This document shows, piece after piece, positions 33,561 through 43,116 of a stretch of DNA of 64,000 nt. Position numbers and translations under genes: made by a program. Source of the DNA: Branchiibius cervicis (lineage in GTDB: Bacteria; Actinomycetota; Actinomycetes; Actinomycetales; Dermatophilaceae); contig NZ_JBHSWJ010000002.1 in assembly GCF_042661605.1 (NCBI RefSeq), positions 1,798,001 to 1,862,000 of the forward strand, given 5' to 3'. The notes under the pieces are model-generated. The model ran no database searches. It had not been told where the DNA came from and saw nothing but the letters and a program-made list of their open reading frames with translations. Position 1 is the first letter of the stretch. Every line of letters begins with the position of its first letter.

Positions 33561-34290
33561 GGGCGCCCCGCGACGTCGAGCGCTTCGGGCAGGCCGAAGG
33601 CGCCCCGGTAGAGCGCCGAGCCGATGATCGCGCCTTCGACCCCGGCCGGCACCATCGTGCGCAACGCCTCGATGTCGGCCAAGGTGGAAACCCCGCCGGA
33701 AGCAACCACCGGACGATCCGTACGATCGCAAACCTGTTGAAGCAGCGCGGTGTTCGGCCCTTGGAGCATTCCGTCCTTGGCGACGTCGGTCACGACGTAA
33801 CGTGCGCACCCCTCACTGTCCAGGCGCGCCAGCGTCTCCCACAGGTCGCCCCCTCCTTGGTCCAGCCACGCGCCGCCAGCGTCGTCCCCCGCACGTCCAG
33901 ACCTACGGCGATCCGGTCGCCGTACTGTGCGATAGCCGACGCGGTCCACGCGGGATCCTCGAGCGCAGCCGTGCCCAGGTTGACCCGCCGGCAGCCGGTG
34001 GCCAAGGCACGCTCAAGGGTGTCCTGGTCGCGGATACCGCCCGACATCTCGACTTTGATGTCCAGTCGCTGCACGATGTCGGCCAACAACGGCGCATTGC
34101 TGCCTCGACCGAACGCCGCGTCGAGGTCCACCAGGTGCAACCACTCCGCTCCCTGATCCTGCCAGGCTTTGGCCGCCTCCCAGGGGTCACCGAACTGGCC
34201 GCCGGTGCCGGCCACCCCCTGCACCAGCTGGACGGCCTGACCGCCCGCGACATCGACCGCCGGCAACAGTTCGAGGCGTGCCTCACTCAC
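33557..34290 (-). CDS. priA: Phosphoribosyl isomerase HisA/PriA (one-base frameshift)
   Basis: This TIM-barrel enzyme isomerises ProFAR in histidine synthesis; the actinobacterial form (PriA) usually also isomerises PRA in tryptophan synthesis. The N-terminus LLPAVDVAGGQAVQLVQG with the catalytic Asp, the loop GTGGQFGDPWEAA, EMSGGIRDQDTLERAL, and YVVTDVAKDGMLQGPN with the second catalytic Asp are present. One base is missing in the C run at 33849-33853; repair gives 244 residues. The GTG start at 34290 has AAGGA upstream. The dual function is inferred from taxon and motif, not shown. The shift is probably an error. Confidence 0.9.
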
Positions 34291-34317
34291 AATGGGTCCT
34301 TCCGAACGGGGTGATGA

Positions 34318-34929
34318 CTAGCTGAAACTCTGAATCCAGTTGCGCAAGAGGGCAGCTCCGGCATCACCGGATTTCTCCGGGTGGAACTGCGTACCCCAGA
34401 GCGCACCCTCCTGCAGGGCGGCGACGAAGGGGTCCCCGTGCTCGGCGTGGCCGACCTGCACTGCGGCGGCGTCAGCGGCCGCGTAGGAGTGCACGAAGTA
34501 GAACCGCTCGCCGGCGACCCCGTCGAACATCGACAGCTCCGCCGCATCCGTCACCAACGACCACCCCATGTGCGGGACCACCGCAGCCCGCAGACGCGTG
34601 ACCAGCCCGTTGACGACTCCCAGACCCGGCAGCGGCTCGACCGCCGGCTCGGTGGACCCGTCGAACAGGATCTGGTGCCCGACGCACACCCCGAGCACGG
34701 GTGCGCCGACCGCCAGCCGGTCCCGGATGAGCTGGTCTCCGCCCACCGCGAGCAGCCCGCGCATACAGGCGTGGAAGTTGCCGACCCCGGGCACGTACAG
34801 CCCGTCGGCGCGGAGCACCGCATCGGGGTCAGCCGTCAACGAGACCTCGGCGCCGACCCGGCTGAGCATCCGGACAACGGAGTGGACGTTGCCGCTGCCG
34901 TAGTCGAGCACGGCGACCCGCGCCGTCAC
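34318..34929 (-). CDS. hisH: Imidazole glycerol phosphate synthase, glutaminase subunit
   Basis: The class I glutamine amidotransferase (203 residues) supplies ammonia to HisF. The nucleophile Cys is in GVCVGHQILFDG near residue 80, and the His-Glu pair is in GTQFHPEKSGDAG near the C-terminus. The N-terminus VAVLDYGSGNVHSV is typical. GTG 34929 overlaps the upstream gene's stop as GTGA. HisF is not in the window. Confidence 0.95.
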   Translation of the reverse strand: MTARVAVLDYGSGNVHSVVRMLSRVGAEVSLTADPDAVLRADGLYVPGVGNFHACMRGLLAVGGDQLIRDRLAVGAPVLGVCVGHQILFDGSTEPAVEPLPGLGVVNGLVTRLRAAVVPHMGWSLVTDAAELSMFDGVAGERFYFVHSYAAADAAAVQVGHAEHGDPFVAALQEGALWGTQFHPEKSGDAGAALLRNWIQSFS

Positions 34930-35540
34930 GAGGACTTCAACTCCTCGGCGATGTCGCGCTCCTCGCGCGTCACCTTTTCAAAGCGCCGCACCGAGCGTTC
35001 ATCGGGTTCGACCAGAGCGGCGCCGGACGCGTGTCGCGCGGCGCCCGCTTCCAACAGTTCGGCCCCGGGTAGCCCGAGCGCGTCGATGAGATCGTGTAGC
35101 AGGTCATCGGCAGTCTGGTCGGTGTCACGCAACACAGACTCGACCCGGGGCAGATCCTCGCGGCTGATGCCGGCGACACTGACCAGATCCGTGGGGCGCA
35201 CGGACGGGAACGGGGTCGGCCCGCTGGGTCCTTGGCCGCTCTGCCAGATCAGCCAGCGCGGCACCGCGCGCCAGCCGGGAGGATGCAGGACGAGGACGGC
35301 GCGATCGTCGATGGCCGCGAAGCACAGGGCGGCTCGCAACCCGGACGAAACCGGCCGGGCCACGAGCATGGGCACCGACTTGTCGTACGGCGCGCTGCTG
35401 CGTGCGTCCGAACCGGCCGGTACCACTGCGGTCCAACCACCGACGGGCACGACGTAGGCAGGCACGGACCCGCGCCGCAGCCACGCGGTGACCCGATGGG
35501 TGTCACTACGCAGCAACAACAGCAGGGTGTCCGCGGCCAT
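34926..35540 (-). CDS. Uncharacterised protein encoded between hisB and hisH
   Basis: The 204-residue protein is not one whose function I recognise. It starts MAADTLLLLLRSDTHRVTAW and has a mixed alpha/beta first half, the block RAALCFAAIDDRAVLVLHPP, and a helical C-terminal part rich in Glu and Arg. No membrane segment or signal peptide is seen. It starts five bases after hisB and overlaps hisH by four bases, so it is translated with the histidine enzymes. Genes of unknown function in this slot occur in other actinobacteria. Confidence 0.8.
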   Translation of the reverse strand: MAADTLLLLLRSDTHRVTAWLRRGSVPAYVVPVGGWTAVVPAGSDARSSAPYDKSVPMLVARPVSSGLRAALCFAAIDDRAVLVLHPPGWRAVPRWLIWQSGQGPSGPTPFPSVRPTDLVSVAGISREDLPRVESVLRDTDQTADDLLHDLIDALGLPGAELLEAGAARHASGAALVEPDERSVRRFEKVTREERDIAEELKSS

Positions 35541-35545
35541 GATCG

Positions 35546-36154
35546 CTAGAGCGCGCCCTTGGCGCTCGGGATCCCGACGACCCGGGGGTCCCGCTCGACC
35601 GCGAACCGCAGGGCCCGAGCGACTGCCTTGAACTGGCACTCGGCGATGTGGTGCGGATCGCGTCCGGACACCAATCGCACGTGCAAGGCGATCCCGGCGT
35701 GCGTCGCGAAGCTCTGGAAGACGTGCTGGGTCAGTGATCCTGTGTAGCTGCCGCCGATGATCACGTAGGCCTGCGCGTCGGGTTCGCCCTCGTGCACGAA
35801 GAACGGCCGGCCCGCGACATCGACCACGGCCTGCGCGAGCGCCTCATCCAGCGGGACGAGCGCATCGCCGAACCGGCTGATCCCGCTCTTGTCGCCCAGC
35901 GCCTCGCGGACTGCGTCGCCGAGCACGATCGCGGTGTCCTCGACACTGTGATGCGCATCGATGTCCGTGTCACCGGTCGTCGTGACCTTCAGGTCGATCA
36001 GGCTGTGGCGGGCGAAGCTGTCGAGCATGTGGTCGTAGAACCGCACACCCGTGCTGATCTCCGCCTCCCCGGTGCCGTCCAGGTCGAGCCACAGGTCGAC
36101 CGAACTCTCCTTGGTGGAGCGCTGTAGGTGCGCGGTCCGGTGCTGACCCGTCAC
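35546..36154 (-). CDS. hisB: Imidazoleglycerol-phosphate dehydratase
   Basis: The enzyme dehydrates imidazole glycerol phosphate. The 202-residue monofunctional form shows the metal-binding His motifs RFYDHMLDSFARHS, DIDAHHSVEDTAI, PFFVHEGEP and DPHHIAECQFKAVARAL. GTG 36154 overlaps the hisC stop as GTGA. Confidence 0.97.
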   Translation of the reverse strand: MTGQHRTAHLQRSTKESSVDLWLDLDGTGEAEISTGVRFYDHMLDSFARHSLIDLKVTTTGDTDIDAHHSVEDTAIVLGDAVREALGDKSGISRFGDALVPLDEALAQAVVDVAGRPFFVHEGEPDAQAYVIIGGSYTGSLTQHVFQSFATHAGIALHVRLVSGRDPHHIAECQFKAVARALRFAVERDPRVVGIPSAKGAL

Positions 36155-37302
36155 GATGTCTCCTTCTGCAGCGCGATGCTGCCGTCCTCGATGCTCTGGC
36201 TCAGCACCCGCAGCACGGTCTGAGTCTCCTCCGGCGTGCCCGCTGTGATGCGTAGGTGATGCGGGATGCCGACGTCACGTACGAGCACCCCGCGATCGAG
36301 CAGGACCTGCCAGGCGCCGGCCGCATCGGCGAAGCCGCCGACCAGGACGAAGTTGGCGTCCGACGGAACCGGCTTCAGCCCGAGTTGTGCTGTGGCTGTT
36401 GATAATTCGTCACGCATAGCCTTGATGGCCTCGACCATCGCCAGCATCGTGCCGGCGTGTTCCAACGCTGCCTCGGCGACCGCCTGCGTCACCGAGGACA
36501 GGTGGTAGGGCAGCCGCACGAGCCGCAGCAGCTCGGTCAGCTCCGGGTCGGCGGCCAGATAGCCCAACCGCACCCCCGCGAAAGCGAACGCCTTCGACAT
36601 CGTGCGGGTCACCACCAGCCGCTCCCGCCCGGGCAGCAGCGTCAACGCGCTGCGCGTCCCCGGCCGGGCGAACTCGGCGTACGCCTCGTCGACGACCACG
36701 ATCCCGCGCGGCAACGCGTCATAGACCGCCTCGACGACGTCGAGGCCGACCGCGGTGCCGGTCGGGTTGTTGGGCGAGCACAGGAAGACGATGTCGGGCT
36801 CGTGCTGGCCCACCTGCTGCACGGCCAGCTCCGCGTCGACGTCGTAGCCGGCGCCGGTGGCGTTCCGCAGACCGTCGACCCAACCCGTCCCGACACCGCG
36901 ACTGATGATGGGGTGCATGGAGTACGCCGGGGTGAAGCCGAGGGCGACCCGCCCGGGACCTCCGAACGCCGCCACGATGTGCGACAAGACCTCGTTGGAG
37001 CCATTGCCGGCCCACAACTGGGCCGGTGACAACTCGACACCAGTGGCGATCTGCAGATAGGCCGCCAAAGCCGTTCGTAGATCGACGAATTCGCGATCGG
37101 GGTAGCGATTCAGGTCAGGAGCGACCTGCGCCACCCGTGCGATGATCGCTGCGACGACCTCTTCGGGCACGGAGTACGAGGACTCGTTGGTGTTCAAGGC
37201 CACGGCCACGGGAAGCTGCGGCGCGCCGTACGCCGTCTGGCCCTGCAGGTCCGGGCGCAGCAACTCACTCAGCCGGGCACGCACCGGGGTGTCCCCGGTC
37301 AT
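36151..37302 (-). CDS. hisC: Histidinol-phosphate aminotransferase
   Basis: The 383-residue PLP enzyme makes histidinol phosphate from imidazole acetol phosphate. Fold type I features include LWAGNGSNEVLSHIVAAFG, FLCSPNNPTGTAV, VVVDEAYAEFA (PLP ring Asp) and VTRTMSKAFAFAGVRLGYL with the Schiff-base Lys. ATG 37302 overlaps the hisD stop as ATGA. Confidence 0.96.
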   Translation of the reverse strand: MTGDTPVRARLSELLRPDLQGQTAYGAPQLPVAVALNTNESSYSVPEEVVAAIIARVAQVAPDLNRYPDREFVDLRTALAAYLQIATGVELSPAQLWAGNGSNEVLSHIVAAFGGPGRVALGFTPAYSMHPIISRGVGTGWVDGLRNATGAGYDVDAELAVQQVGQHEPDIVFLCSPNNPTGTAVGLDVVEAVYDALPRGIVVVDEAYAEFARPGTRSALTLLPGRERLVVTRTMSKAFAFAGVRLGYLAADPELTELLRLVRLPYHLSSVTQAVAEAALEHAGTMLAMVEAIKAMRDELSTATAQLGLKPVPSDANFVLVGGFADAAGAWQVLLDRGVLVRDVGIPHHLRITAGTPEETQTVLRVLSQSIEDGSIALQKETS

Positions 37303-38647
37303 GGCAGTTCGTCGCCGAAGCGTGCCGTGACCGCCTGGCCGTGCGCGGGCAGGTCCTCGGACTCGGCCAGCGTCACCACGGTCGCCGCTACGTCGGCCAG
37401 CGCATCGCGCGTGTAGTCCACGACGTGGATGCCGCGCAGGAACGACTGCACCGACAGTCCGGAGCTGTGACAGGCGCAGCCGCCGGTCGGCAGAACGTGA
37501 TTGGAGCCGGCGGCGTAGTCGCCGAGGCTGACCGGGGCGAAGTCGCCGACGAAGATCGCGCCCGCATTGCGGATGCGTGCGGCCACCTCAGCGGCGTCGC
37601 GGGTCTGGATCTCCAGGTGCTCCGCGCCGTAGGCGTCCACGACCCGCACGCCGGCCTCGACGTCGTCGACCAGCACGATGCCGGACTGAGCACCGCTCAG
37701 GGCCTCCTTGACCCGCACTTCGTGTTTGGTGTGCGAAACCCGCTCCTGCAGAGCAGTTTCCACCGCATCGGCCAGCTCCGGTGAATCGGTGACCAGGACG
37801 GACGCGGCCAGCGGGTCGTGCTCGGCCTGGCTGATCAGGTCCGCCGCGACGTACTGCGGATCGGCGCTGTCGTCGGCCAGGATCGCGATCTCGGTCGGGC
37901 CGGCCTCGGCGTCGATGCCGATCACACCCTGCAGCAGACGCTTGGCGGCCGCCACGTAGATGTTGCCCGGCCCGGTCACCAGATTGACCGGCTCGCACAC
38001 GACGCTGCCGTCATCCTCGCGAGCACCGTAGGCGAACATCGCGATCGCTTGCGCGCCGCCGACGGTGTAGACCTCATCGACCCCGAGCAATTCGCAGGCG
38101 GCCAGGATCGTGGGGTGGGGGTACCCGGCGTACGCGCCGGTGTTGTCCGCCTGGGGCGGACTGGCCACGGCCAACGAGCCGACGCCCGCCACCTGCGCGG
38201 GCACGACGTTCATGACCACGCTGCTGGGGTAGACCGCCCGGCCACCGGGCACGTAGAGCCCGACCCGCTCGACGGGCACGTGCCGCTCGATGACGACGCC
38301 GCCGGGGACCACCTGGGTCACCGTGTCGACCCGGCGCTGGTCCTCGTGCACCACCCGAGCCCGGCGGATGGACTCCTCCAACGCCGCACGTACGTCGCGC
38401 GACAAATCCTGCAGTGCACTCGCCAGCACATCGGCCGGCACCCGCAACTGCGTCGGGCGCACGTGATCGAAGCGCCCCCCAACTCACGCAGCGCCTCGGC
38501 ACCATGCTCGCGGACCTGCTCGCAGATCGGACGCACCGTCTCCAGGGCGGCGTCCACGTCGAACTCGGCGCGGGGCAGGACGGTGCGCAACTGGCGGGCG
38601 TCGAGGCGCGCCAGCGCGTCACCGCGCAGGTCGATACGGGAGATCAC
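37299..38647 (-). CDS. hisD: Histidinol dehydrogenase (one-base frameshift)
   Basis: The zinc enzyme oxidises histidinol to histidine in two NAD-linked steps. The N-terminus is MISRIDLRGDALARLDARQL and the body contains HVPVERVGLYVPGGRAVYPS, GPGNIYVAAAKRLL, GVIGIDAEAGPTEIAILAD, DLISQAEHDPLA and NHVLPTGGCACHSSGLS. The frame breaks in a six-C run at 38475-38480; one added base yields 449 residues with the family segment ELGGRFDHVRPTQLRV restored. The GTG start at 38647 follows glnE by 17 bases. A sequencing error is likely. Confidence 0.92.
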
Positions 38648-38664
38648 GGCACCATTCTAGGGAA

Positions 38665-41600
38665 CTACCGGGTGGGCTCCCGGTCCCGTCCGGCGTCTGG
38701 ATCCCGGTCGTAGAACTCCCGCTCCATGACCCCGCGCGCACGCCGGGCCATCCGCAGGTAGTCGTTGCGCAGTGCCTCCCCCGCACCCTGACCCATGCCC
38801 AGGATGCTGGCGATGCCGTTGGCGTCGACCACGTCGGAGGGCAAGGAGTCGACGGCGCGGCCCCGCCAGAGCACCGAAGCGTTGCGGATCCGGGTGGCCA
38901 TCGTCCATGACTGCTCCAGCGCGTCGGCGTGTTCGGCACTGATCAGGTCGCAGTCGACCATCGCGTGCAATGGGGTGATCGTCGCGGGGTTGCGGATCTG
39001 TGGGACCTTTCCGGCGTAGCGCAATTGCATGAGTTGCACGGTCCACTCGACATCGGACAGTCCCCCGCGACCCAGCTTCAGGTGGGTCAATGCGTTGCCG
39101 CCGCGCGGAATGCGCTCAGCCTCGACCCGCGCCTTGAGCAACCGAATCTGACGGATCGCCGCCGCAGAGATCCCGTCCGCGGGATAGCGCAACGGGTCGA
39201 TCAGGGCGATGAATCGTTCCCCCAGGTCCGCATCACCGGCCACCGGCGTCGCCCGCAGCAGCGCCTGGGCCTCCCAGCCCTCCGACCACCGCGCGTAGTA
39301 CGCGGCGTAGGACTCGAAAGTGCGCACCAGCGGACCGGAGCGGCCTTCGGGTCGCAGATCGGCGTCGATGCCCAGCGCCGGGTCGGGTCCCGCGCCGCCC
39401 AGCCACCGGCGCACCTCGGTGACGATGCGCTCAGCCTGGTTCTGCGCCAGCTGTGCGTCCGCACCCGGCAACGGATCGTGCACGAAGAGCACGTCGGCAT
39501 CGCTGGAGTAGCCGGTCTCGCCGCCGCCGAGGCGGCCCATCCCGATGATCGCGACCCGGGTGACGATCGTGCCCTGGGCCCGCTGCGCCGCGCGGATCGA
39601 GACGTCGAGCACCGCCTGCAACGTGGCCGCGGTCAGGTCGGTCAGGCCGTCCTCGATGTCGAGGAGTTCGAGGCGCCCGGACAGGTCGGCGGTCGCGATG
39701 CGGATGAGTTCGGCGCGCCGGATGGTGCGCACCGCCGTCACGGCTTCCTGGTCGTCATTGCGGTGCCGCTCGATCGCCACCTGCATCGACTCCGCGATGT
39801 CCGCGCGCGGGCGCGGTCGCAGCGCGCTCAGGTCGCCGAACATCGCGACCGTGGAGGGAGCGCGCTCGATCAGACCGCCGACGTAGCGGCTACTGGCCAG
39901 CACCCGCGCGAGGATGTCGGCCGCACCGCCTTCGTCGCGCAGCATCTTCAGGTACCAGTGCGTCGAGCCCAGCGCTTCGGAGACCTTGCGGAAGGCCAGC
40001 AGCCCCATGTCGGGATCGGCCTCGTCGGCGAAGCGACGCAGCAGCACCGGCAACAGGGTGCGCTGGATCGCGGCCCGCCGGCTGACCCCCACCGTCAGCG
40101 CCTCGATGTGCCGCATCGCACCGGCCGGGTCGCGGTAGCCCAGAGCGGCCAAGCGCTCCTGGGCGTCCTGCGTGGTGAGCCGGGCATCGTCGTCGGTGAG
40201 CCGGGCCACCGCGCTGAGCAACGGGCGGTAGAAGAGTCGCTCGTGCAACCGGCGTGCCTTGCGCGACTCCTCGGCCCGCAGGGTCTGCACCTGACGCACG
40301 GGATCGGCGGTGAAACCGACGGCCCTGCCCAGCCGGCGCAGATCATCCTCGGCAGTGGGCATCAGGTGGGTGCGCTTCATCCGCCACATCTGGATCCGGT
40401 GCTCCAGCACCCGCAGCACCCGGTAGGCGTCGTCCAGGTCGTGCGCGTCGGTCCGCCCGACGTAACCGCCCCGGGACAGCGACTCCAACCCGGACAGCGT
40501 CGACCGCACCCGCAACCGGGGATCGGTGCGCCCGTGCACCAACTGCAGCAACTGCACACTGAATTCGATGTCCCGCAGACCACCCTTGCCCAGTTTGAGT
40601 TCGCGGTCGGCATCCCCGGCGGGCAGCAACTGCTCGACCCGCCGGCGCATCGCCTGCACGTCGGGCACGAAGTTGTCCCGGCTACTGGCCTGCCACACGA
40701 ACGGCTGCACAGCGTCCAGATAGGCCTGACCCACCTGCGGATCGCCGGCGACCGGACGAGCCTTGAGCAACGCCTGGAACTCCCAGGTGCTGGCCCAGCG
40801 CTCGTAGTAGTGCCGGTGATTCTCTACCGAGCGGACCAGCGGCCCGGCTTTTCCTCCGGCCGTAGCGCCGCGTCGACCTGCCAGAGGCTGCCCTCGGCGG
40901 TGCGCATGGAGCAGGCGCGCATCAGCTCGCTGGCGACCTCCGCACCGATGCGCATGGCGTCCTGTTCGGGTACGCCGGGCGCAGGCTCCGCGGCGAAGAT
41001 CACGTCGACGTCGGAGATGTAGTTCAGTTCCCGGCCGCCGGTTTTGCCCATGGCGATCACAGCGAGGCGCACGTGGTCGGACCCCTCGACGCGCGCGCAG
41101 GCGATCCGGTGCGCGGCTTCCAGCGCCGCACCCGCCGCCTCGGCGAGCGCCTCGGCGATCGCCGGGAAGGCCTCGAACGGATCCGATGTCAGGTCGATCG
41201 CCGCTATCCGGCACACCCGCCGGTCGTAGGCGACCCGCAACGCGTCGTATGCCGCGTCCGGTGCCTGCCCGGGCTGCGGGAGAACCGGTGTCACTGCCTC
41301 GACCATTTCGGCACGTACGACGGGTGCCGGGTCCAGCGCGGCGTCCACCACGTCCACCCAGGACTGCGGATGTTTGACCAGGTGGTCGCCGAACGCGACG
41401 GATGCCCCCACGACGGAGATCAACCGGTGCGAGCGGACGTCGCAGGTCTCGAGCAACTGCGCGATCGCCGTACGTTGCTGGTCGTCCATCACCTCCCGCA
41501 GGCGGGTGAGGGTCAACAGCGCCTGGTCCGGATCCGGCGCCTTGGCCAGGCACCGGACCAGGCCCGGCGCCCAGTCGCCGAGCTCCTCGGCGAAGGCCAG

Positions 41601-41672
41601 CCCGCGATCGGTGTCCAGGACCCCGGCCCGCACCAGGGCAGCACGAGGGGACTCGGTGCGCGGCGTGGCCAT
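38665..41672 (-). CDS. glnE: Glutamine synthetase adenylyltransferase/adenylyl-removing enzyme (one-base frameshift)
   Basis: The large two-domain protein (~1002 residues after repair) adds and removes AMP on glutamine synthetase. Both nucleotidyltransferase sites are intact: GGRELNYISDVDVIF in the N-terminal half and GGGETGYSSDADVLFVHD in the C-terminal half, each followed by a PE-rich LRPEG block. One base is missing near 40850-40856, within the first LRPEGKAGPLVR block; the two frames join exactly there. The start is ATG 41672, 19 bases after glnA. The adjacent glutamine synthetase lacks the usual adenylylation tyrosine motif, so its target is probably another glutamine synthetase encoded elsewhere. 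Confidence 0.92.
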
Positions 41673-41691
41673 CAGAGCGCTCCGGCCCCGG

Positions 41692-43029
41692 TCACGGCAG
41701 GTTGAGGTACTCGTCGAGCTCGAACCGCGTGACCTGGTCGCGGTAGGCCGCCCACTCGGCACGCTTGTTGCGCAGGAAGAAGTCGAAGACGTGCTCGCCC
41801 AGGGTTTCCGCGACCAGTTCACTCTCCTCCATCAGGTGGATCGCATGGTCCAACGACGCCGGCAGCGGCCGTAGACCCATCGCCAAGCGCTCCTGCTCGG
41901 TGAGGTTCCAGACGTCGTCCTCGGATTCGGGCGGCAGCTCGTAGCCCTGCTCGATGCCCTTCATCCCGGCGGCCAGCAGCACGGCATAGGTCAGGTAGGG
42001 GTTGGCGGCCGAGTCGATGGAGCGGATCTCCACCCGCGTGCTGGCTCCCTTGCCCGGTTTGTACATCGGGACCCGGACCATTGCGCTGCGGTTGTTGTGC
42101 CCCCAGCAGATGTAGGCGGGTGCCTCGGCGCCGCCCCACAACCGCTTGTAGGAGTTGACGTACTGGTTGGTGACCGCGCTGATCTCCGGGGCGTGGTGCA
42201 GGATGCCGGCGATGAACTGCTGACCGATCTCCGAGAGCTCGTAGCGACCGGCCGGGTCGTGGAAGGCGTTGTCGTCGCCCTCGAACAGCGAAACGTGCGA
42301 GTGCATACCCGAGCCGGGCTGTTGCGCAAGGGGTTTGGGCATGAACGATGCGAACAGGCCATGCTCCAGGGCCACCTCGCGGATGATTGCGCGGAAGGTC
42401 TGGATGTTGTCGGACATGGTGAGCGCGTCGGCGTAGCGCAGGTCGATCTCGTTCTGCCCCGGCCCGGCTTCGTGGTGGCTGAACTCCACCGAGATGCCCA
42501 TCGTCTCCAGCAGCATGATGGCGGCCTTGCGGAAGTCCTGGCCGGTGCCGTGCGGCACGTGATCGAAGAACCCGGCGTGGTCGACCGGCACGGGCACCTC
42601 ACCGCTTCCGGGTTTCCTGTCGAACAGATAGAACTCGATCTCCGGGTGGACGTAGAAGGTGTAGCCGGCCTTGGCCGCGCCGGTCAGCACCCGCTGCAGC
42701 ACATTGCGTGGATCGGCCATGCTGGCGGTGCCGTCGGGCAACCGGATATCGGCGAACATCCTTGCGGTCCCGGGCCGTTCACCGCGCCATGTGAGGATCT
42801 GGAAACTGGAGGCGTCGGGGCGCACCAACATGTCGGACTCGAAGACCCGGGCCAGCCCCTCGATGGAGCTGCCGTCGAAGCCCAGCCCCTCAGAGAAGGC
42901 GCCCTCCAACTCCGCCGGTGCGACGGCCACCGATTTGAGGGTGCCCAGCACATCGGTGAACCACAACCGCACGAAGCGGATGTCGTGCTCCTCGATGGTG
43001 CGCAGAACGAACTCTTGCTGACGATCCAT
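41692..43029 (-). CDS. glnA2: Glutamine synthetase, GlnA2-type
   Basis: The 445-residue enzyme has the beta-grasp N-terminal domain (VRLWFTDVLGTLKSVAV, GFDGSSIEG) and catalytic domain (FYVHPEIEFYLFD, EAGPGQNEIDLRY, GSGMHSHVSLF, NNRSAMVRVP, KGASTRVEIRSIDSAANPYL). It lacks the NLYDLP adenylylation loop; the equivalent part reads ESEDDVWNLTEQ. This and the place beside glnE match GlnA2 (Rv2222c) of mycobacteria. It is the first gene of the long minus-strand unit running into the histidine genes. Confidence 0.9.
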   Translation of the reverse strand: MDRQQEFVLRTIEEHDIRFVRLWFTDVLGTLKSVAVAPAELEGAFSEGLGFDGSSIEGLARVFESDMLVRPDASSFQILTWRGERPGTARMFADIRLPDGTASMADPRNVLQRVLTGAAKAGYTFYVHPEIEFYLFDRKPGSGEVPVPVDHAGFFDHVPHGTGQDFRKAAIMLLETMGISVEFSHHEAGPGQNEIDLRYADALTMSDNIQTFRAIIREVALEHGLFASFMPKPLAQQPGSGMHSHVSLFEGDDNAFHDPAGRYELSEIGQQFIAGILHHAPEISAVTNQYVNSYKRLWGGAEAPAYICWGHNNRSAMVRVPMYKPGKGASTRVEIRSIDSAANPYLTYAVLLAAGMKGIEQGYELPPESEDDVWNLTEQERLAMGLRPLPASLDHAIHLMEESELVAETLGEHVFDFFLRNKRAEWAAYRDQVTRFELDEYLNLP

Positions 43030-43069
43030 ATCCCCGATCCTGCCCTATTGCGGTCAGGCCCAGACAGGG

Positions 43070-43105
43070 ATGGTCCCCGGATACGCGGACGCATCCGGGG
43101 ACCAT
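43070..43105 (-). terminator. Stem-loop between the M6 peptidase gene and glnA2
   Basis: Thirteen perfect base pairs (ATGGTCCCCGGAT with ATCCGGGGACCAT) close a ten-base loop 11 bases after the peptidase stop. It probably ends that transcript before glnA2. No T run is seen. Confidence 0.7.
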
Positions 43106-43116
43106 CACCTGGGCGG

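Noticed and set aside
38929..41022. 697-codon open frame opposite glnE
   Set aside because: Shadow of glnE in a GC-rich region; His/Gln/Arg-rich nonsense-like composition and no domain.
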